A stretch of DNA of 64,000 bases from SZUA-35 sp963781035 (GCA_963781035.1 CAWAEN010000009.1:434001-498000); one strand, 5' to 3'. Shown: positions 7,031 to 18,006, counted from the stretch's first letter. Notes: generated from the sequence alone by a model not told the origin. Numbers and translations are program-made.

Positions 7031-9602
7031 GTGTCTGCCACCGGGTCCGTCGAATCGCTACCACCGCTGATCCGGCATCTCCCGCCCGCACCGGACGAAG
7101 GTGCGCTGCTCGACGGTTTCACCGCATACGCGGACGAAATGGGGCTCGAGCTCTACGACGCTCAGGAAGAAGCGATCTTCGAACTGCTGGCCGGCAACCA
7201 CGTGATCCTCAACACGCCGACCGGGTCGGGCAAGTCGCTGGTGGGAGTCGCCGCCCACTACGCCGCACTGGCGGCCGACAAGCGGAGCGTCTACACCGCG
7301 CCGATCAAGGCGCTGGTCAGCGAGAAGTTCTTCGCCCTGTGTCGTGAGTTCGGGTCCGAACGCGTCGGCATGATCACCGGCGACGCCAGCGTGAATGCCG
7401 ACGCACCGATCATCTGTTGCACGGCCGAGATCCTGGCCAACTGGGCCCTGCGGGACGGAGCGAACACCCCGGTCGACGTCGCCGTCGTCGACGAGTTCCA
7501 CTACTACGGAGATCCACAGCGAGGTTGGGCGTGGCAGATCCCGCTGCTCGAACTCCCCCACACCCAGTTCCTCCTGATGTCGGCAACGCTCGGGTCGATC
7601 GACTTCTTCGAGCGCGACCTCACGAAGCGGACCGGGCGTCGAGACCGCGTGGTCAGCTCGGTGACCCGCCCGGTGCCCGCTCGAGTTCGAGTATCGCCGC
7701 ACCACGCTCCACGCCAGTGTCGAAGAGCTGCTCAACACCGGACGAGCCCCGATCTATCTCGTGCACTTCACCCAGCGCGAGGCGACCGAGGCGGCCCAGG
7801 GCTACCTCTCGCTCGATCCCCTGACCAAGGACGAGAAGGCGCAGCTGAAGGAGGCGATCGGCGGTTTCCGCTTCGACTCGCCGATCGGCAAGGATCTTCG
7901 TCGGTTCATCAGCGGCGGGAATCGGCGTGCACCACGCGGGCTGCTACCCAAGTACCGACTGCTGGTCGAGAAGCTGGCCCAGGACGGACTGCTGAAGATC
8001 ATCTGTGGCACCGACACGCTCGGGGTCGGCGTGAACGTCCCGATCCGCTCGGTGTTGTTCACCCAGCTCTGCAAGTACGACGGACAGTCGAACCGGATCC
8101 TCCGGAATCGCGAGTTCCAGCAGATCTCGGGCCGGGCCGGGCGCAAGGGTTTCGACGATCAGGGCACCGTGTGGGCCCAGGCTCCTCCCCACATCGTCGA
8201 CAACTTGAAGGCCGAGGAGAAGGCGGCCGCGAGCGGCAAGAAGAAGGTGGTCAAGAAGAAGCCGCCCGAGCGTGGGTACTCACACTGGACCGAGGACACC
8301 TTCACCAAGATGATCAACGGCGACCCCGAACCGCTTCGCTCGCATTTCCAGGTCAACCATCAGATGGTCATGAGCCTGCTCGACCGCCCTGTGATCGGCG
8401 GCGTCGACGGCTGTGAGGCCACCCGACGATCTCATGCAGCACAACCACGAGACCAAGAATCGTCGTCGGAACCACATCCGGCGATCGATCGCGATCTACC
8501 GGTCGCTGGTCGACGCCGAACCTGCTCGAGTTCCCGGACGAGCCGGATGAGCTCGGGCGGCGGGTACGGGTCAACTTCGACCTGCAGGACGAGTTCGCGT
8601 CTGCACCAACCACTGTCGCTGTGGGCCCTCGAAGCGCTCGGCCAACTGCCCGAGCCGGAGGAAGAGACCGAACTCCCGCACGCTCATCGACATGCTCACC
8701 GTCATCGAGTCGGTGCAGGAGAGCCCGGGGGTGATCATCGCCGCCCAGGTCAATCGGGCCAAGGACGAACTCATGGCCGACATGAAGATGCGCGGTGTCG
8801 AGTACGAGGAGCGGATGGAGCGACTCGCCGAGGTCGAGGCCCCGAAGCCCAATGCCGAGTGGCTCTACGACGAGCTTCAATGCGTTCCGGTCGAAGCACC
8901 CGTGGGTGGGACAGGACAACATCAAGCCCAAGTCGATCGTTCGCGAGCTCTTCGAGAAGGCGATGACCTTCGGCGAGTACGTGCAGTACCACGGGCTGAA
9001 GCGGTCGGAAGGCGTGGTGCTCCGCTACTTGTCCGATGTCTACAAGGGGCTCATCCAGAACATCGCCGAGGATCTCAAGACCGATGAGATCGACGATCTC
9101 ATCGCCTGGCTCGGTGCTCTCGTTCGCCAGGTCGACTCCAGCCTCATCGACGAGTGGGAGCGGCTGATCGACCCCGACGATCGATCCCCAGGAAGCGATC
9201 CGACCGATCAACGACGAGCCGCCGTCGATCGTCGATGACCCGCGGGCGTTCCGAGTGATGGTCAGGAACCAGGCGTTCGATTGGCTGAACCGTCTGGCAA
9301 CGAAGCGGGGCTACGACGTCATCGTCGATGCTGCCGCCGATCCCGACGTCTGGGGCACCGTCGACGATCTGGTTCAGACGATGGCCGACTACTGGGACGA
9401 GTACGACCACATCGTGATGGATGCCGGGGCTCGCAGCCCCGGACGGTTCTTCTACGACCCCACCGTCGACCAGTCTGTGGTGCAGATCATCCAGGATCCC
9501 GACGGCAACGACGAATGGCGGATCACGGCATTCGTCGACATCGAGGCATCAGGCGAGCAGAACAAGGCGGTCCTCCGCTTCGTCGACATCGGTCCAGCCT
9601 GA
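7031..9602 (+). CDS. DEAD/DEAH-box helicase with DUF3516 C-terminal domain (many frame shifts)
   Basis: An SF2 helicase of about 857 codons, normal for this actinobacterial family. The N-terminal RecA domain has TPTGSGKS (Walker A, near residue 62), the DExH box as VVDEFHYYG, and LLMSATLG (motif III). The second RecA domain has IYLVHFTQREATE, LLPKYRLLVEKLA and QISGRAGRKGFD (motif VI). The DUF3516 region follows (ERMERLAEVE, FRSKHPWVGQDNIKPKS, AMTFGEYVQYHGLKRSEG) and reads to VLRFVDIGPA. The frame breaks near 7677, 7922/7940 (compensating), 8424, 8522, 8597, about 8670, 8876 and 9183; most are one extra base. It acts on RNA or DNA, with no operon partner to narrow the role. Confidence 0.88.
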
Positions 9603-9609
9603 TTCCCCT

Positions 9610-9658
9610 CGTTCTGCGGCACTCAGCCCGCAGAACTGAGGTGGGGTGCCGCAGAACG
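9610..9658. terminator. Three-arm inverted repeat between convergent genes, likely terminator
   Basis: The arm cgttctgcggcac (9610-9622) pairs perfectly with gtgccgcagaacg (9646-9658). Its core gttctgcgg can instead pair with ccgcagaac at 9628-9636 (9 bp, 8-base loop). The helicase gene ends at 9602 and manC at 9673 on the other strand, so the element could terminate both. There is no T-run. Confidence 0.6.
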
Positions 9659-9672
9659 GGAGGGAGCGAGGG

Positions 9673-10768
9673 TCAGACGAGGTCGCTGCGGCCGGGATCG
9701 GCTCGCATACGGGCCACCAGGGACTTGACCTCTTCGGCCCGATCCTTGGGCACGATCAGGGTGGCGGTCTCGGTGTGCACGACGATCAGATCGCTGACCC
9801 CGATGAGCGCGGTGAGCCTGCCGTCAGCGCCGACCACGATGTTCGACGTCGCATCGAGGGTCTCCAGTTCACCTCGCACCGCGTTGCCGTCCGCGTCGGT
9901 TCGAGGTGGTCGCCCACCGCAGGCCAGCTGCCGACGTCGTCCCATGCGAACGTCCCGACGGCCATGACGATGTTGTCGGCCCGCTCCATCAACGCATAGT
10001 CGATCGAGATCTTGTCGAGCGGCTCGAAGCCGTCGGAGAGGGCCTGGGCGAAGGCGGGTGTGTCGACCGCCGGAACCAACGCGTCGATGAACGCGGCGAG
10101 TTCCGGGTCGATGCACAGCGAACGCACGGTGCACGGCGTCGACCGACCAGATGAACATGCCGGAGTTCCACCAGAATTCGCCCGAGTCGACGTAGCCGGC
10201 GGCGGTGGCCCGATCCGGCTTCTCGACGAATCGGTCGACCGAACGGAACTCGACCGCGTCCGATGCCGACAGACGATCGACAGCGTGGATGTAGCCGTAC
10301 CCGGTCGCCGGGTACCGAGGCGTGATCCCGATCGTGATCAGGACGTCTTCGACCGATGCCAGTTCCAGGCCGGCGGACATCGTCTCGTCGGAATCGGTCG
10401 AGATCTCCCATCACGTGGTCGGCGGTGACGATGCAGAACACACCATCGGGGTCGCGGGCCTTCACCACCGCAGCAGCCAGTGCCACTGCGGCCGCGGTGT
10501 CGCGACGCATCGGCTCGCCGATGACGTTGCCGACCGGGAGCCCCGGCGTCGCCGACCGGGTGGCGTCGACCAGGTCGGCGCTCGTGAGCACGAGCACCCG
10601 TTCGACCGGAATCAGTCCGTCGAGTCGGTCGACGGCCATCTCGAGCATCGTGCGATCGCCGAGCAGCGACAGCAGCTGCTTCGGTTTGGCTGCAGTACTG
10701 GCCGGCCAGAATCGTTCGCCGTACCCACCGGCGAGGACGACGGCGTACGCGTGGGACAGGTCGGTCAT
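9673..10768 (-). CDS. manC: Mannose-1-phosphate guanylyltransferase (three frame shifts)
   Basis: Makes GDP-mannose from GTP and mannose-1-phosphate, the substrate for gmd/rmd near the left edge. VVLAGGYGERFWPAS and KPKQLLSLLG give the pyrophosphorylase signature at residues 10-35; ADHVMGD is the metal site, then ITPRYPATGYGYIH and DRFVEKPD, WWNSGMFIW, and TFAWDDVGSW. The C-terminus LIVVHTETATLIVPKDRAEE matches the short form of the family without an isomerase domain. The frame breaks near 10397 (one extra c after ttc), 10130 (one extra c) and 9905 (probably one base lost). Starts at ATG 10768, overlapping the upstream glycosyltransferase stop by 4 bases. Confidence 0.88.
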
Positions 10769-12003
10769 CGTGCTCCGGATCGGGTGAGTTCGGTGAACAG
10801 GTCGTCGAACGCGGCCGCCTGCGCTGCGGGGCTGTACGACTCGGCAAGATGGGCGCGCCCGCTGCGCCCCATCTCCCGGAGCGCAGCCGGATCGGCCAGC
10901 ATTTCGTCGAGCGCCGCCAGGAAAGCCGCTTCGTCCTCGGGGGAACCGCCCGGCCTGCCCCTGCGGCATCGATCGTGAGCTCGACCTCGGAACCCTCGTC
11001 GATGGAGGCCAGGACCGGGCGGGCGGCGGCCAGGATCCCGTACATCTTCGACGGGGTGCTCGATTGCGCCAAACCACGCTTCAGCAGGATCAGGTGCAGG
11101 TCGGCGGCACCCAGGACATCGCTGACGGCCTCTCGGGGAGCGAAGTCCGAGACCGTCACGTTCGGCCGTTCGGCCGCCCACTCGTCGACCGATGGGCGAG
11201 CCGCCCCCTCGCCGTTGATCACGAAGTGGACATCGAGTCGATCGGCGAAACGGTCGGCGGCCGCTCGAACGAGATCGAACGACTGACTCAGGCCGACATT
11301 GCCCGAGTACATCACGACCTGCTTGTCGCCGAGCCCGTGCTCGGCCCGGTACGGGCGTCTCCCGGTCGACGACGCGCACCTTCTCGGTGTCGGCGAAGTT
11401 GTGGATGATGCGCACCTTGTCCCCATCGGCCGGATCGAGCTTCGACTGGACATTTCGCTGCTGGTCCGTCGACAGCACCGTGATGGCATCGGCTCGTCGA
11501 TAGAGCGACCGCTCGTGAGCGCGGGCCGCATCGATGACTCGTTCGTTGTTCAGCGCGCCGAGGTCGACGGCGACGTCGGGGAAGATGTCCTGCACGTTGA
11601 ACACGAACGGCACCCGGCACCGTTTCGCTGCCAACCAGGCAGCATCACCGAGGAAGATCGGTGGCGACATTCCCATCACGACGTCCGGTCGATCGAGCGT
11701 CAGCGCAGCTCCAGCCACGAGGGTGGTGAATCCTCCGAATCCGATGGCCCGGGCCGGGATGTTGTTCTTGTCGACCGGAAACGGCCAGACCCGGATGATC
11801 CGTCCGTGGTCGGCGTCCTCGACTCGCCACGGTCGACCGCGCCATCCCTCGTGCACAGCGTGCCCGCGGTACCAGGGCAAGCTCGTGACGACGTCGACGT
11901 GGTGGCCACGGTCGGCCAACGAGTGCACCAACGTCGTCATCACCTCGCCGGTGGCCGCATGGAGGTCAGGCTCGAAGTGTGGGCAGAGCAGCAGCAGCTT
12001 CAC
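10765..12003 (-). CDS. GT4 glycosyltransferase, WbuB/WcaI-like (two frame shifts)
   Basis: GT-B fold enzyme of about 412 residues. The N-terminal domain starts LLLLCPHFEPDLHAATGE, followed by HVDVVTSLPWYRGH, PPIFLGDAAWLAAKRCRVPF and VFNVQDIFPDVAVDLG, which is the hallmark of WbuB-type N-acetylfucosamine/hexosamine transferases. The C-terminal domain has VVMYSGNVGLSQSFDLV, NGEGAARP and LLKRGLAQSSTPSKMYGILAA, with the donor-binding Glu region in PVLASIDEGSEVE. The frame breaks near 11365 and 10950. The GTG start at 12003 overlaps the upstream transferase stop (12000) by 4 bases. It likely adds one sugar to an undecaprenyl-linked surface glycan. Confidence 0.82.
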   Translation of the reverse strand: MKLLLLCPHFEPDLHAATGEVMTTLVHSLADRGHHVDVVTSLPWYRGHAVHEGWRGRPWRVEDADHGRIIRVWPFPVDKNNIPARAIGFGGFTTLVAGAALTLDRPDVVMGMSPPIFLGDAAWLAAKRCRVPFVFNVQDIFPDVAVDLGALNNERVIDAARAHERSLYRRADAITVLSTDQQRNVQSKLDPADGDKVRIIHNFADTEKVRVVDRETPVPGRARARRQAGRDVLGQCRPESVVRSRSSGRRPFRRSTRCPLRDQRRGGGSPIGRRVGGRTAERDGLGLRSPRGRQRCPGCRRPAPDPAEAWFGAIEHPVEDVRDPGRRPPGPGLHRRGFRGRAHDRCRRGRPGGSPEDEAAFLAALDEMLADPAALREMGRSGRAHLAESYSPAAQAAAFDDLFTELTRSGAR

Positions 12004-13136
12004 GAACGCCCCTCGATCACGAGCGCATCGCGATAGGCGTCGATCAGGGCCTGGCCGGCGGCCTTCCAACCGAACGCGCCAGCTCGCTCGGGCCCGGCGA
12101 TGCGGAGCTGCGCATCGAGACCCTCCTCTGACAGCAGCCGGCGAACGGCCGCCGCGATCGCCTCCGGCGACTTGGGCTCGACCAGCAGACCCGCATCGCC
12201 GACGACTTCGGGGATGGAGGCGGCTCGACTGGCGATCACCGGGCACCCTCGGGCCATGGCCTCGAGCGCCGGATTGCCGAAACCCTCATACGTCGACGGG
12301 AAGACCAGCGCGGTCGCCGAGCGGTAGAGATCGTCGAGCTCAGACTCCGAGACCCGACCCAGACGATGCACGCGATGAGCAAGACCGAGCGACGCTGCAT
12401 GCGCCTCGAGCGCCATGGTCTCCGGTCCGGCCCCTCCCGTGAAGACGACGGACAGGTCGGGGAAGTCGTCGGCCAGACGCGCGAGGGCATCGATGAGGTC
12501 GACGTGACGCTTGTGCGGGTAGGCAATGGCAGGCAGCAGTAGGTAGCGGCCGAACCGCCGACGCAGATCGGCAGCGACGTCGGCGTGGGCGACACCGGCC
12601 TCGACCGGTTCGTGGCCGTGGGGCACGACCCGGATGCGGTCGACCGACCATTCGACGTGCCGGGTGATCGAATCAGCGGCGAACCGACTCGGGCACAACA
12701 CGAGGGTGGCGTTCCGGATCGATGGCGGGAGCATCCGCTTCATCCAGTTGCGCTTGATGAGCGAGAAGTTCTCGGGAATGTCGAGGGGCTGCAGGTCGTG
12801 GACGGTGAACACGTAGGGCCGAGGCGAGGTCGACGGCACCACACTCCCGGCGTGGTGGACCAGATCGTCGTGCCTCGCCACCCATGCCAGCCATGTGGCG
12901 TCGGCGCCGATTCGGGCCACCTTGTTCGACAACGCCCTCGGCGCCACGAGTGTCTCGAAGCGGTTCGTGAGGTCCGGGTACGCCTCGGCGAGTGCCGGCT
13001 GAGCGTAGAGCTTCAGTTCGAGATCCTCGGGGTCGAGCCGGTCGAAGGCGCGGAGCAAACGGACCGTGTACTCCTCGCTCCCCCCGACGACACCAGGCAC
13101 GAGCCAGAGCAGGTTGACGCCGACGACCGAGGCCAT
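12000..13136 (-). CDS. GT4 family glycosyltransferase
   Basis: Complete 378-residue GT-B transferase. The acceptor domain opens VGVNLLWLVPGVVGGSEEY (GGSEEY is the glycine loop), followed by YVFTVHDLQPLDIPENF. The donor domain has LLLPAIAYPHKRHVDLIDAL, VFTGGAGPE, HRLGRVSESELDDLYRSA and the EX7E-type region STYEGFGNPALEAMARG. The start is ATG 13136, which overlaps the stop of the next gene upstream by 3 bases; an in-frame GTG sits just before it. A mannosyl- or rhamnosyl-type role is plausible given the GDP-sugar genes around it, but the sugar cannot be read from sequence. Confidence 0.88.
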   Translation of the reverse strand: MASVVGVNLLWLVPGVVGGSEEYTVRLLRAFDRLDPEDLELKLYAQPALAEAYPDLTNRFETLVAPRALSNKVARIGADATWLAWVARHDDLVHHAGSVVPSTSPRPYVFTVHDLQPLDIPENFSLIKRNWMKRMLPPSIRNATLVLCPSRFAADSITRHVEWSVDRIRVVPHGHEPVEAGVAHADVAADLRRRFGRYLLLPAIAYPHKRHVDLIDALARLADDFPDLSVVFTGGAGPETMALEAHAASLGLAHRVHRLGRVSESELDDLYRSATALVFPSTYEGFGNPALEAMARGCPVIASRAASIPEVVGDAGLLVEPKSPEAIAAAVRRLLSEEGLDAQLRIAGPERAGAFGWKAAGQALIDAYRDALVIEGRS

Positions 13137-14228
13137 CACGGGCTGGACTCCGCGAGCTGATCGAACAGGTCGACGTAGCGCTCGGCCGTGCGAGCCCAGG
13201 TCATCTCGGCGGCGCGGGCTCGCCCGGCGGCCGATGCCGCGGCGCGACCATTCTCGTCGTCGAGCAGGGCGGCGATGGCGAGCGCCAAGGCGTCGGTGTC
13301 GAGCGGGTCGACGATCGTCGCCGCGCCACCCGCAACCTCCTCGGTCGCCGTGGACGCCGAGGTCACGACGGGGGTTCCCTGCACCATGGCTTCGAGCACG
13401 GGCAGGCCAAAGCCTTCATCGAACGACGGGTACGCGAACACGGTGGCCAGAGCGTAGACGGCGAGCAAGTCGGCCCGGTCGAGATGCCCGAGCACGATCG
13501 CCCGATCCCCGAGCGGCGCCAGCGTGGCCGCTCGATCGAGACCCCACCCTTCGGGCCCGGCGACCACGAGTGGCACGTTGGCCAGCGCCGGTGAGTTCAT
13601 GGCCTCCACGAGGCCGGGCAGGTTCTTGCGCGGTTCGGCCGTGCCCACCCACAGCACGAATCGATCCGGAAGATCGAGGCGACGTGCAACGTGATCGCGT
13701 GGCCGAGCCTCGACGACGTACTGGTCGACACCCCAGGGAATCACCTGGACTCGCCTGCGATCAACGCCGTGGGCAACGACCTTTCCCGCCACCACCTCAG
13801 ACGGAACGGCGATGCGGTCGGCCCTGCGCACCGCCACGCTCCACGCCCGGGGAAAGAAGCTCGCCCCTCGACGGCTCAGACGTTCCGGGTGTTCGAGGAA
13901 GTCGACGTCGTGCACGGTGACGAGAAGCGGCTTGGACTTCAGGAGGCACCGCCATGGCCGGCGCCCAGATGACGTCGGCATCCGAGCCCGACCGGGGCAG
14001 CCCGATTCGGTGCCAGCCTTCGTACAACAGCGGTCGCGGTACGCGCTCGTGATGGATGGGAATGGGAAGGGCGGTCGCCGGAGGCGTGCGATGGAAGGCA
14101 GCGATGCCTCTCAGGTCGACATCACCTCTCTCCGCGATCGCCCGCACCGTGGCATCGACGGCCACTGCGGTGCCCCCGGGAACAGCATGCCAACCGTGCT
14201 CGACGACGACGGCGATGGTTCGGCCCAC
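13136..14228 (-). CDS. GT4 family glycosyltransferase (one frame shift)
   Basis: GT-B transferase of about 364 codons. The start VVVEHGWHAVPGGTAVAV contains the PGGTA glycine loop. The frame changes near 13950, just after DADVIWAPAMAVPP, and continues KSKPLLVTVHDVDFLEHPER. The donor domain has VQVIPWGVDQ, FVLWVGTAEPRKNLPGLVEA, VVAGPEGWG, LGHLDRADLLAVYALAT and YPSFDEGFGLPVLEAMVQGT (EX7E motif). One extra base explains the length remainder. Begins at GTG 14228, 6 bases after the UXS stop, and overlaps the downstream transferase. PRKNL places it near mannosyltransferases of the RfaB/WbaZ type. Confidence 0.85.
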
Positions 14229-14234
14229 CGAGAC

Positions 14235-15166
14235 CTATCGAATCGACGAGAAGTAGTCCGCGGTGCGAAGGATGCCTTCGCGTAACTCGACGGTCGGAGC
14301 GAAGTCGAACAGCTCACGGGCCAGCGTCAGGTCGGGCTGGCGTCTGGTGGGGTCGTCCTTGGGAAGAGGCAGGAACTCGATCGTGCTGTTGGAGTTGGTG
14401 GCCTGGATCACTTCCTGGGCCAGCTCGAGGACCGAGAACTCGTGTTCGTTCCCGATGTTGACCGGCCCGTTGTAGCCGCTGGCCAAGAGCTGGAGCTGCC
14501 CCTCGATCTGATCGTCGACATAGCAGAAGCTGCGGGTCTGCGAACCGTCGCCGAACATCGTGATCGGATCGTTGTCGAGAGCCTGGTTGATGAAGTTCGA
14601 CACGACTCGACCATCGTCGGGGCGCATGTTCGGCCCGTAGGTGTTGAAGGTGCGAACGATACGAACATCGAGGCCGTGGGCCCGGTGGTAGGCCAGCGTG
14701 ATCGCCTCGGCAAACCGCTTCGCCTCGTCGTACATGCTGCGCGGACCGATGGGGTTGACGTTGCCCCAGTACGTCTCGGGCTGGGGGTGCACCAGCGGAT
14801 CGCCGTAGACCTCGCTGGTGGAGTTGAGATGGAAGACAGCACCCTTTTCCTTGGCCAGACCGAGGCAGTTGTGGGTGCCGAGACTGCCGACCTTCAGGAT
14901 CTGGATCGGGATACGGCTGAAGTCGACAGGCGAGGCAGGACTCGCCAGGTGCATGACGACGTCGACGGGACCGGGCACCCAGATGTGATTCGAGACGTCG
15001 TGTCGGACGAATTCGAAGCCGTCACGACCGAACAGCCCCTCGATGTTCTCGACCTGGCCGGTCTGCAGGTTGTCGATGCAGACCACCTGTCGCCTCGATC
15101 GAGAAGTCGCTCGCAGAGGTGTGAACCGAGGAAGCCGGCTCCGCCGGTGACGACGACTCGTGCCAT
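14235..15166 (-). CDS. uxs: UDP-glucuronate decarboxylase (UDP-xylose synthase; one frame shift)
   Basis: Decarboxylates UDP-glucuronate, made by the next gene, to UDP-xylose. RVVVTGGAGFLGSHLCERL is the NAD loop. The frame shifts near 15090 (a base appears lost in gacaggtg) and continues VVCIDNLQTGQVENI, HLASPASPVDFSRIPI, NSTSEVYGDPLVHPQPE with ETYWGNVNPIGPRSMYDEAK (YxxxK and the UXS-specific GNVNPIGPR stretch), then IVRTFNTYGPNMRPDDGRVV and SQTRSFCYVDD. About 310 residues, complete for a bacterial UXS. Three bases separate it from ugd. Confidence 0.92.
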
Positions 15167-15169
15167 CGC

Positions 15170-16447
15170 TCAGCGACCGATGCCGCGATAGAGGAAGCCT
15201 CGTCGCTTGAGCCCCGCAGGGTCGAGGAGGTTCCGGCCGTCGACGATGTTGCGACCGCTCATGACGTCGGCAACCTTGTCGAAGTCGTGCCAGCGGAACT
15301 CGTCCCACTCGGTGAGCACGGTGAGCACTTCGGCCCCTTCGACCGCGGCATACGGATCGTCGACGATCTCGACGTCCGGCAGCTCGGGGATCGGCGCGTG
15401 GACGGCAGGATCGTAGGCCCGCACCTTGGCGCCGGCGGCCGTGACTCGCTTGAGGACTTCGATGGCCGGCGACTGCCGCAGATCATCGGTGCCTGCTTTG
15501 AACGTGAGACCCCAGCATCCGACCAAGCGACCGGCCGGGTCGTTGCCCAGGACGTCGAGGACCTTCTGCGCCGTGCGATCGAACTGCTCGTCGTTGACCC
15601 GAAGCACCTCTTTCAGGAAGCTGAAGTCGAAACCGGCGTCCTCGGCGATACGAGCAAGGGCGATCGTGTCCTTGGGGAAACACGAGCCGCCCCATCCAGG
15701 TCCCGGCTTCATGAACTCCGAGCCGATCCGCGTGTCGTATCCCATGCCGAGAACGACGTCGTTCACATCGGCACCGACAGCCTCACAGAGTGTGGCGATC
15801 GAGTTCACGAACGACAGCTTCGAGGCCAGGAACGCATTCGAGGCGTACTTGATCGTCTCGGCCGACACAGGGTCGGTCACCATGATGGGAGCCCGGACCT
15901 TCGCGTAGAGACCGGCGACCTTCACCGAGGCATCCTGATCGTTCGAACCGATGACGACGCGATCGGGATTGAGGAAGTCCTCGAGGGCTGTGCCTTCCCG
16001 CAGGAACTCCGGATTCGACACCACCGAGATGTCGGACCTCGCCAGGACGCGAGCGACGACTTCAGTCGAGCCGACCGGAACCGTCGACTTGTTCACCACG
16101 ATCGAACCGGCGGGTAGCACCGGGGCGATTTCGGCGGCGGCCTCCTGGAGGTAGCTGAGGTCGGCGGCGCCGTCGAGTCCCTGCGGCGTCGGCACGCACA
16201 GGTAGTGGAACTCGGCATGACGTGATGCGTTCTGGGCCCCGAGCACGAAGCTCAGACGTCCGGATTCGATGCCTTCGATGACAAAACGGTCGAGGTCCTT
16301 CTCGACGATCGGAATCTCACCCCGCTTCAAGCGCTCGATCTTGACCGGGTCGATGTCGGCACAGATCACGTTGTGACCGAGATGGGCGAAACAAGCTCCC
16401 GTGGTCAATCCCACGTAGCCCGTACCGATCACTGCGATGTTTGCCAT
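15170..16447 (-). CDS. ugd: UDP-glucose 6-dehydrogenase
   Basis: Oxidises UDP-glucose to UDP-glucuronate with two NAD+. The 425 residues are complete. IAVIGTGYVGLTTGACFAHL is the NAD loop at residues 4-23; VVNKSTVPVGSTE, VVSNPEFLREGTALEDFLNP, EFMKPGPGWGGSCFPKDTIA (catalytic Cys) and GLTFKAGTDDLRQSPA follow in the expected order. The ATG at 16447 has AAGGAG 6 bases upstream, a strong ribosome site, and marks this as the first well-translated gene of the glycan segment. Feeds UXS directly. Confidence 0.96.
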   Translation of the reverse strand: MANIAVIGTGYVGLTTGACFAHLGHNVICADIDPVKIERLKRGEIPIVEKDLDRFVIEGIESGRLSFVLGAQNASRHAEFHYLCVPTPQGLDGAADLSYLQEAAAEIAPVLPAGSIVVNKSTVPVGSTEVVARVLARSDISVVSNPEFLREGTALEDFLNPDRVVIGSNDQDASVKVAGLYAKVRAPIMVTDPVSAETIKYASNAFLASKLSFVNSIATLCEAVGADVNDVVLGMGYDTRIGSEFMKPGPGWGGSCFPKDTIALARIAEDAGFDFSFLKEVLRVNDEQFDRTAQKVLDVLGNDPAGRLVGCWGLTFKAGTDDLRQSPAIEVLKRVTAAGAKVRAYDPAVHAPIPELPDVEIVDDPYAAVEGAEVLTVLTEWDEFRWHDFDKVADVMSGRNIVDGRNLLDPAGLKRRGFLYRGIGR

Positions 16448-16508
16448 TGCGACTCCTTGATTCCCGACCAATCAGAGGCTAGCTCCGCCCGCCGAGCGAA
16501 CCATCAGG

Positions 16509-18006
16509 TCAGGGGCAAGCTCGGACGGAGGCGAGATCGGCTGAATCAGTTGCCTCGACGACATCGAGCGATGGAACTTCCGGGGCCGCCGATGTGGTCG
16601 TGGTGGCCGAGGCAGAGCCAGAGCCGTCGGTTTCGGTCTCGTCATCGTCGACGTCCGCTGTTTCCCCACTGCCGGCGTCGACGGGATCCGGGCCGATCTC
16701 GACAACGATCTCGCGCCCTGGGAGCGAGTCGTCCGCGACCGTCCGGTCCACCGTGACACCAGCGACGGCGAGCCGATCGACCACGAGATCTCGCGCCTGA
16801 CCGCCATCACGCCCGAACCGCACCGTGACGCCGGAGTCGAGTTGACCGCCGACTCCGGGCTCATCGAGGTCGAACCCCTCGGCTTCGAGCACGTCGACGA
16901 GGGCGTCGGTGCGGTCGCGTCGACCATCGGCCGAGGCCAACGCGATGCCGACCGTGCTCGGATCCTCGGGGGATGCACCGAGCATGAGCCGCAACACCGG
17001 TGCAGCCTCGTCCTCGAGCATTCGCACGACGCTGATCGTGCCGTTGCCCTCCTCGCCGAATTCGGTCGGCAGGCTGAAAGAAACGAGTTCGTCTGCGTCG
17101 AAGGAATCGAAGGTCCGGCCGAGATCGATGAGCGTCTGGGGCGTCAACTCCTGATCGAGCGTGAGGTGTGGAATCGCGGCGGTGACCAACTCTCGCAGAA
17201 CCAGCGGGTTCCGGGCGCCGAGGTCGATCGCTCTGGCCAGGAACGACTCGACGAAGAGCTGCTGACGGCGAATCCGCTCGAGGTCGCTGCGCTGGCCGTC
17301 GTCGATCCATTCGCCGTCGACGAGGATCTGGAAGTTGCGAGAACGAACGAAGGCGAGCGCCATCTCGGGCCCGAGCGACTGACATTCGGTGCCGTCGACG
17401 GCGAACCCGCTCATCGACCGTGGCGGCCCGCTCGGCGGGCTGGGGTTGAAGTCCCGGGACGGATACTCGAAGAAGAGATCGACGTGATCGACCACGTCGA
17501 CCAGTCCGGCGAAGCCGGCGAGATCGACGCTCACGAAGCTGTTGATCGGGATGTCGAGGTGCGCCTCGATCGTGTCGATGAGGAGACCGGGTCCACCGAG
17601 CTGGAACGCAGCGTTGATCTTGTTGTCCGAATGGCCGGGGATCGACACCCAGAGGTCCCGCGGGAATCGAGAGCATCGTCGCCGTCTCCGCCGCTCGATC
17701 GACTCTGGCGATGATGATCACATCGCCGAGCCGTTCTCCCTGCCGCCCGATCGCAACCGGGTCGTCCGGATCGAGATTGGCCGCGCTGTCGTAGCCGACC
17801 AGCAGAACGTTGATGGCCGAGAGTTCGCCGTCGACATCCGGCCCGACCGGCGTGAGCGATCCGCTCAACTCGACCCGGTTGATGGAGGAGGTGACGTCAT
17901 CACCGGCATCGAGGGCGAAGGCCACCAGCAGCGCAACTGCGATACCGATCGAGTTGACCGTGAGCACCGCCCGTTGGCCCCAGCTCCGACGGAGACCCGA
18001 GCTCAC
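16509..18006 (-). CDS. LytR-CpsA-Psr (LCP) family protein with LytR_C domain (one frame shift)
   Basis: LCP enzymes attach lipid-linked glycans to peptidoglycan outside the membrane. The protein (about 498 residues) starts with a short cytoplasmic stretch and a membrane helix around residues 12-31 (AVLTVNSIGIAVALLVAFAL). The LCP core follows: INVLLVGYDSA, GDVIIIARVD, LSIPRDLWVSIPGHSDNKIN (phosphate-binding Arg/Asp), INAAFQLGGP, VSVDLAGFAGLVDVV and FVRSRNFQ. After residue 360 a LytR_C domain appears (VDVLEAEGFDLDEPGVGG), then a Ser/Thr-rich tail. One extra g near 17655 breaks the frame. GTG start overlaps the TPK stop by 4 bases. It is the likely ligase for the glycan made by the genes downstream of it. 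Confidence 0.86.

Noticed and set aside
7031..9602. Programmed frameshifting in the helicase
   Set aside because: At least eight shifts without slippery heptamers, and many other genes are broken in the same way; sequencing error is simpler.
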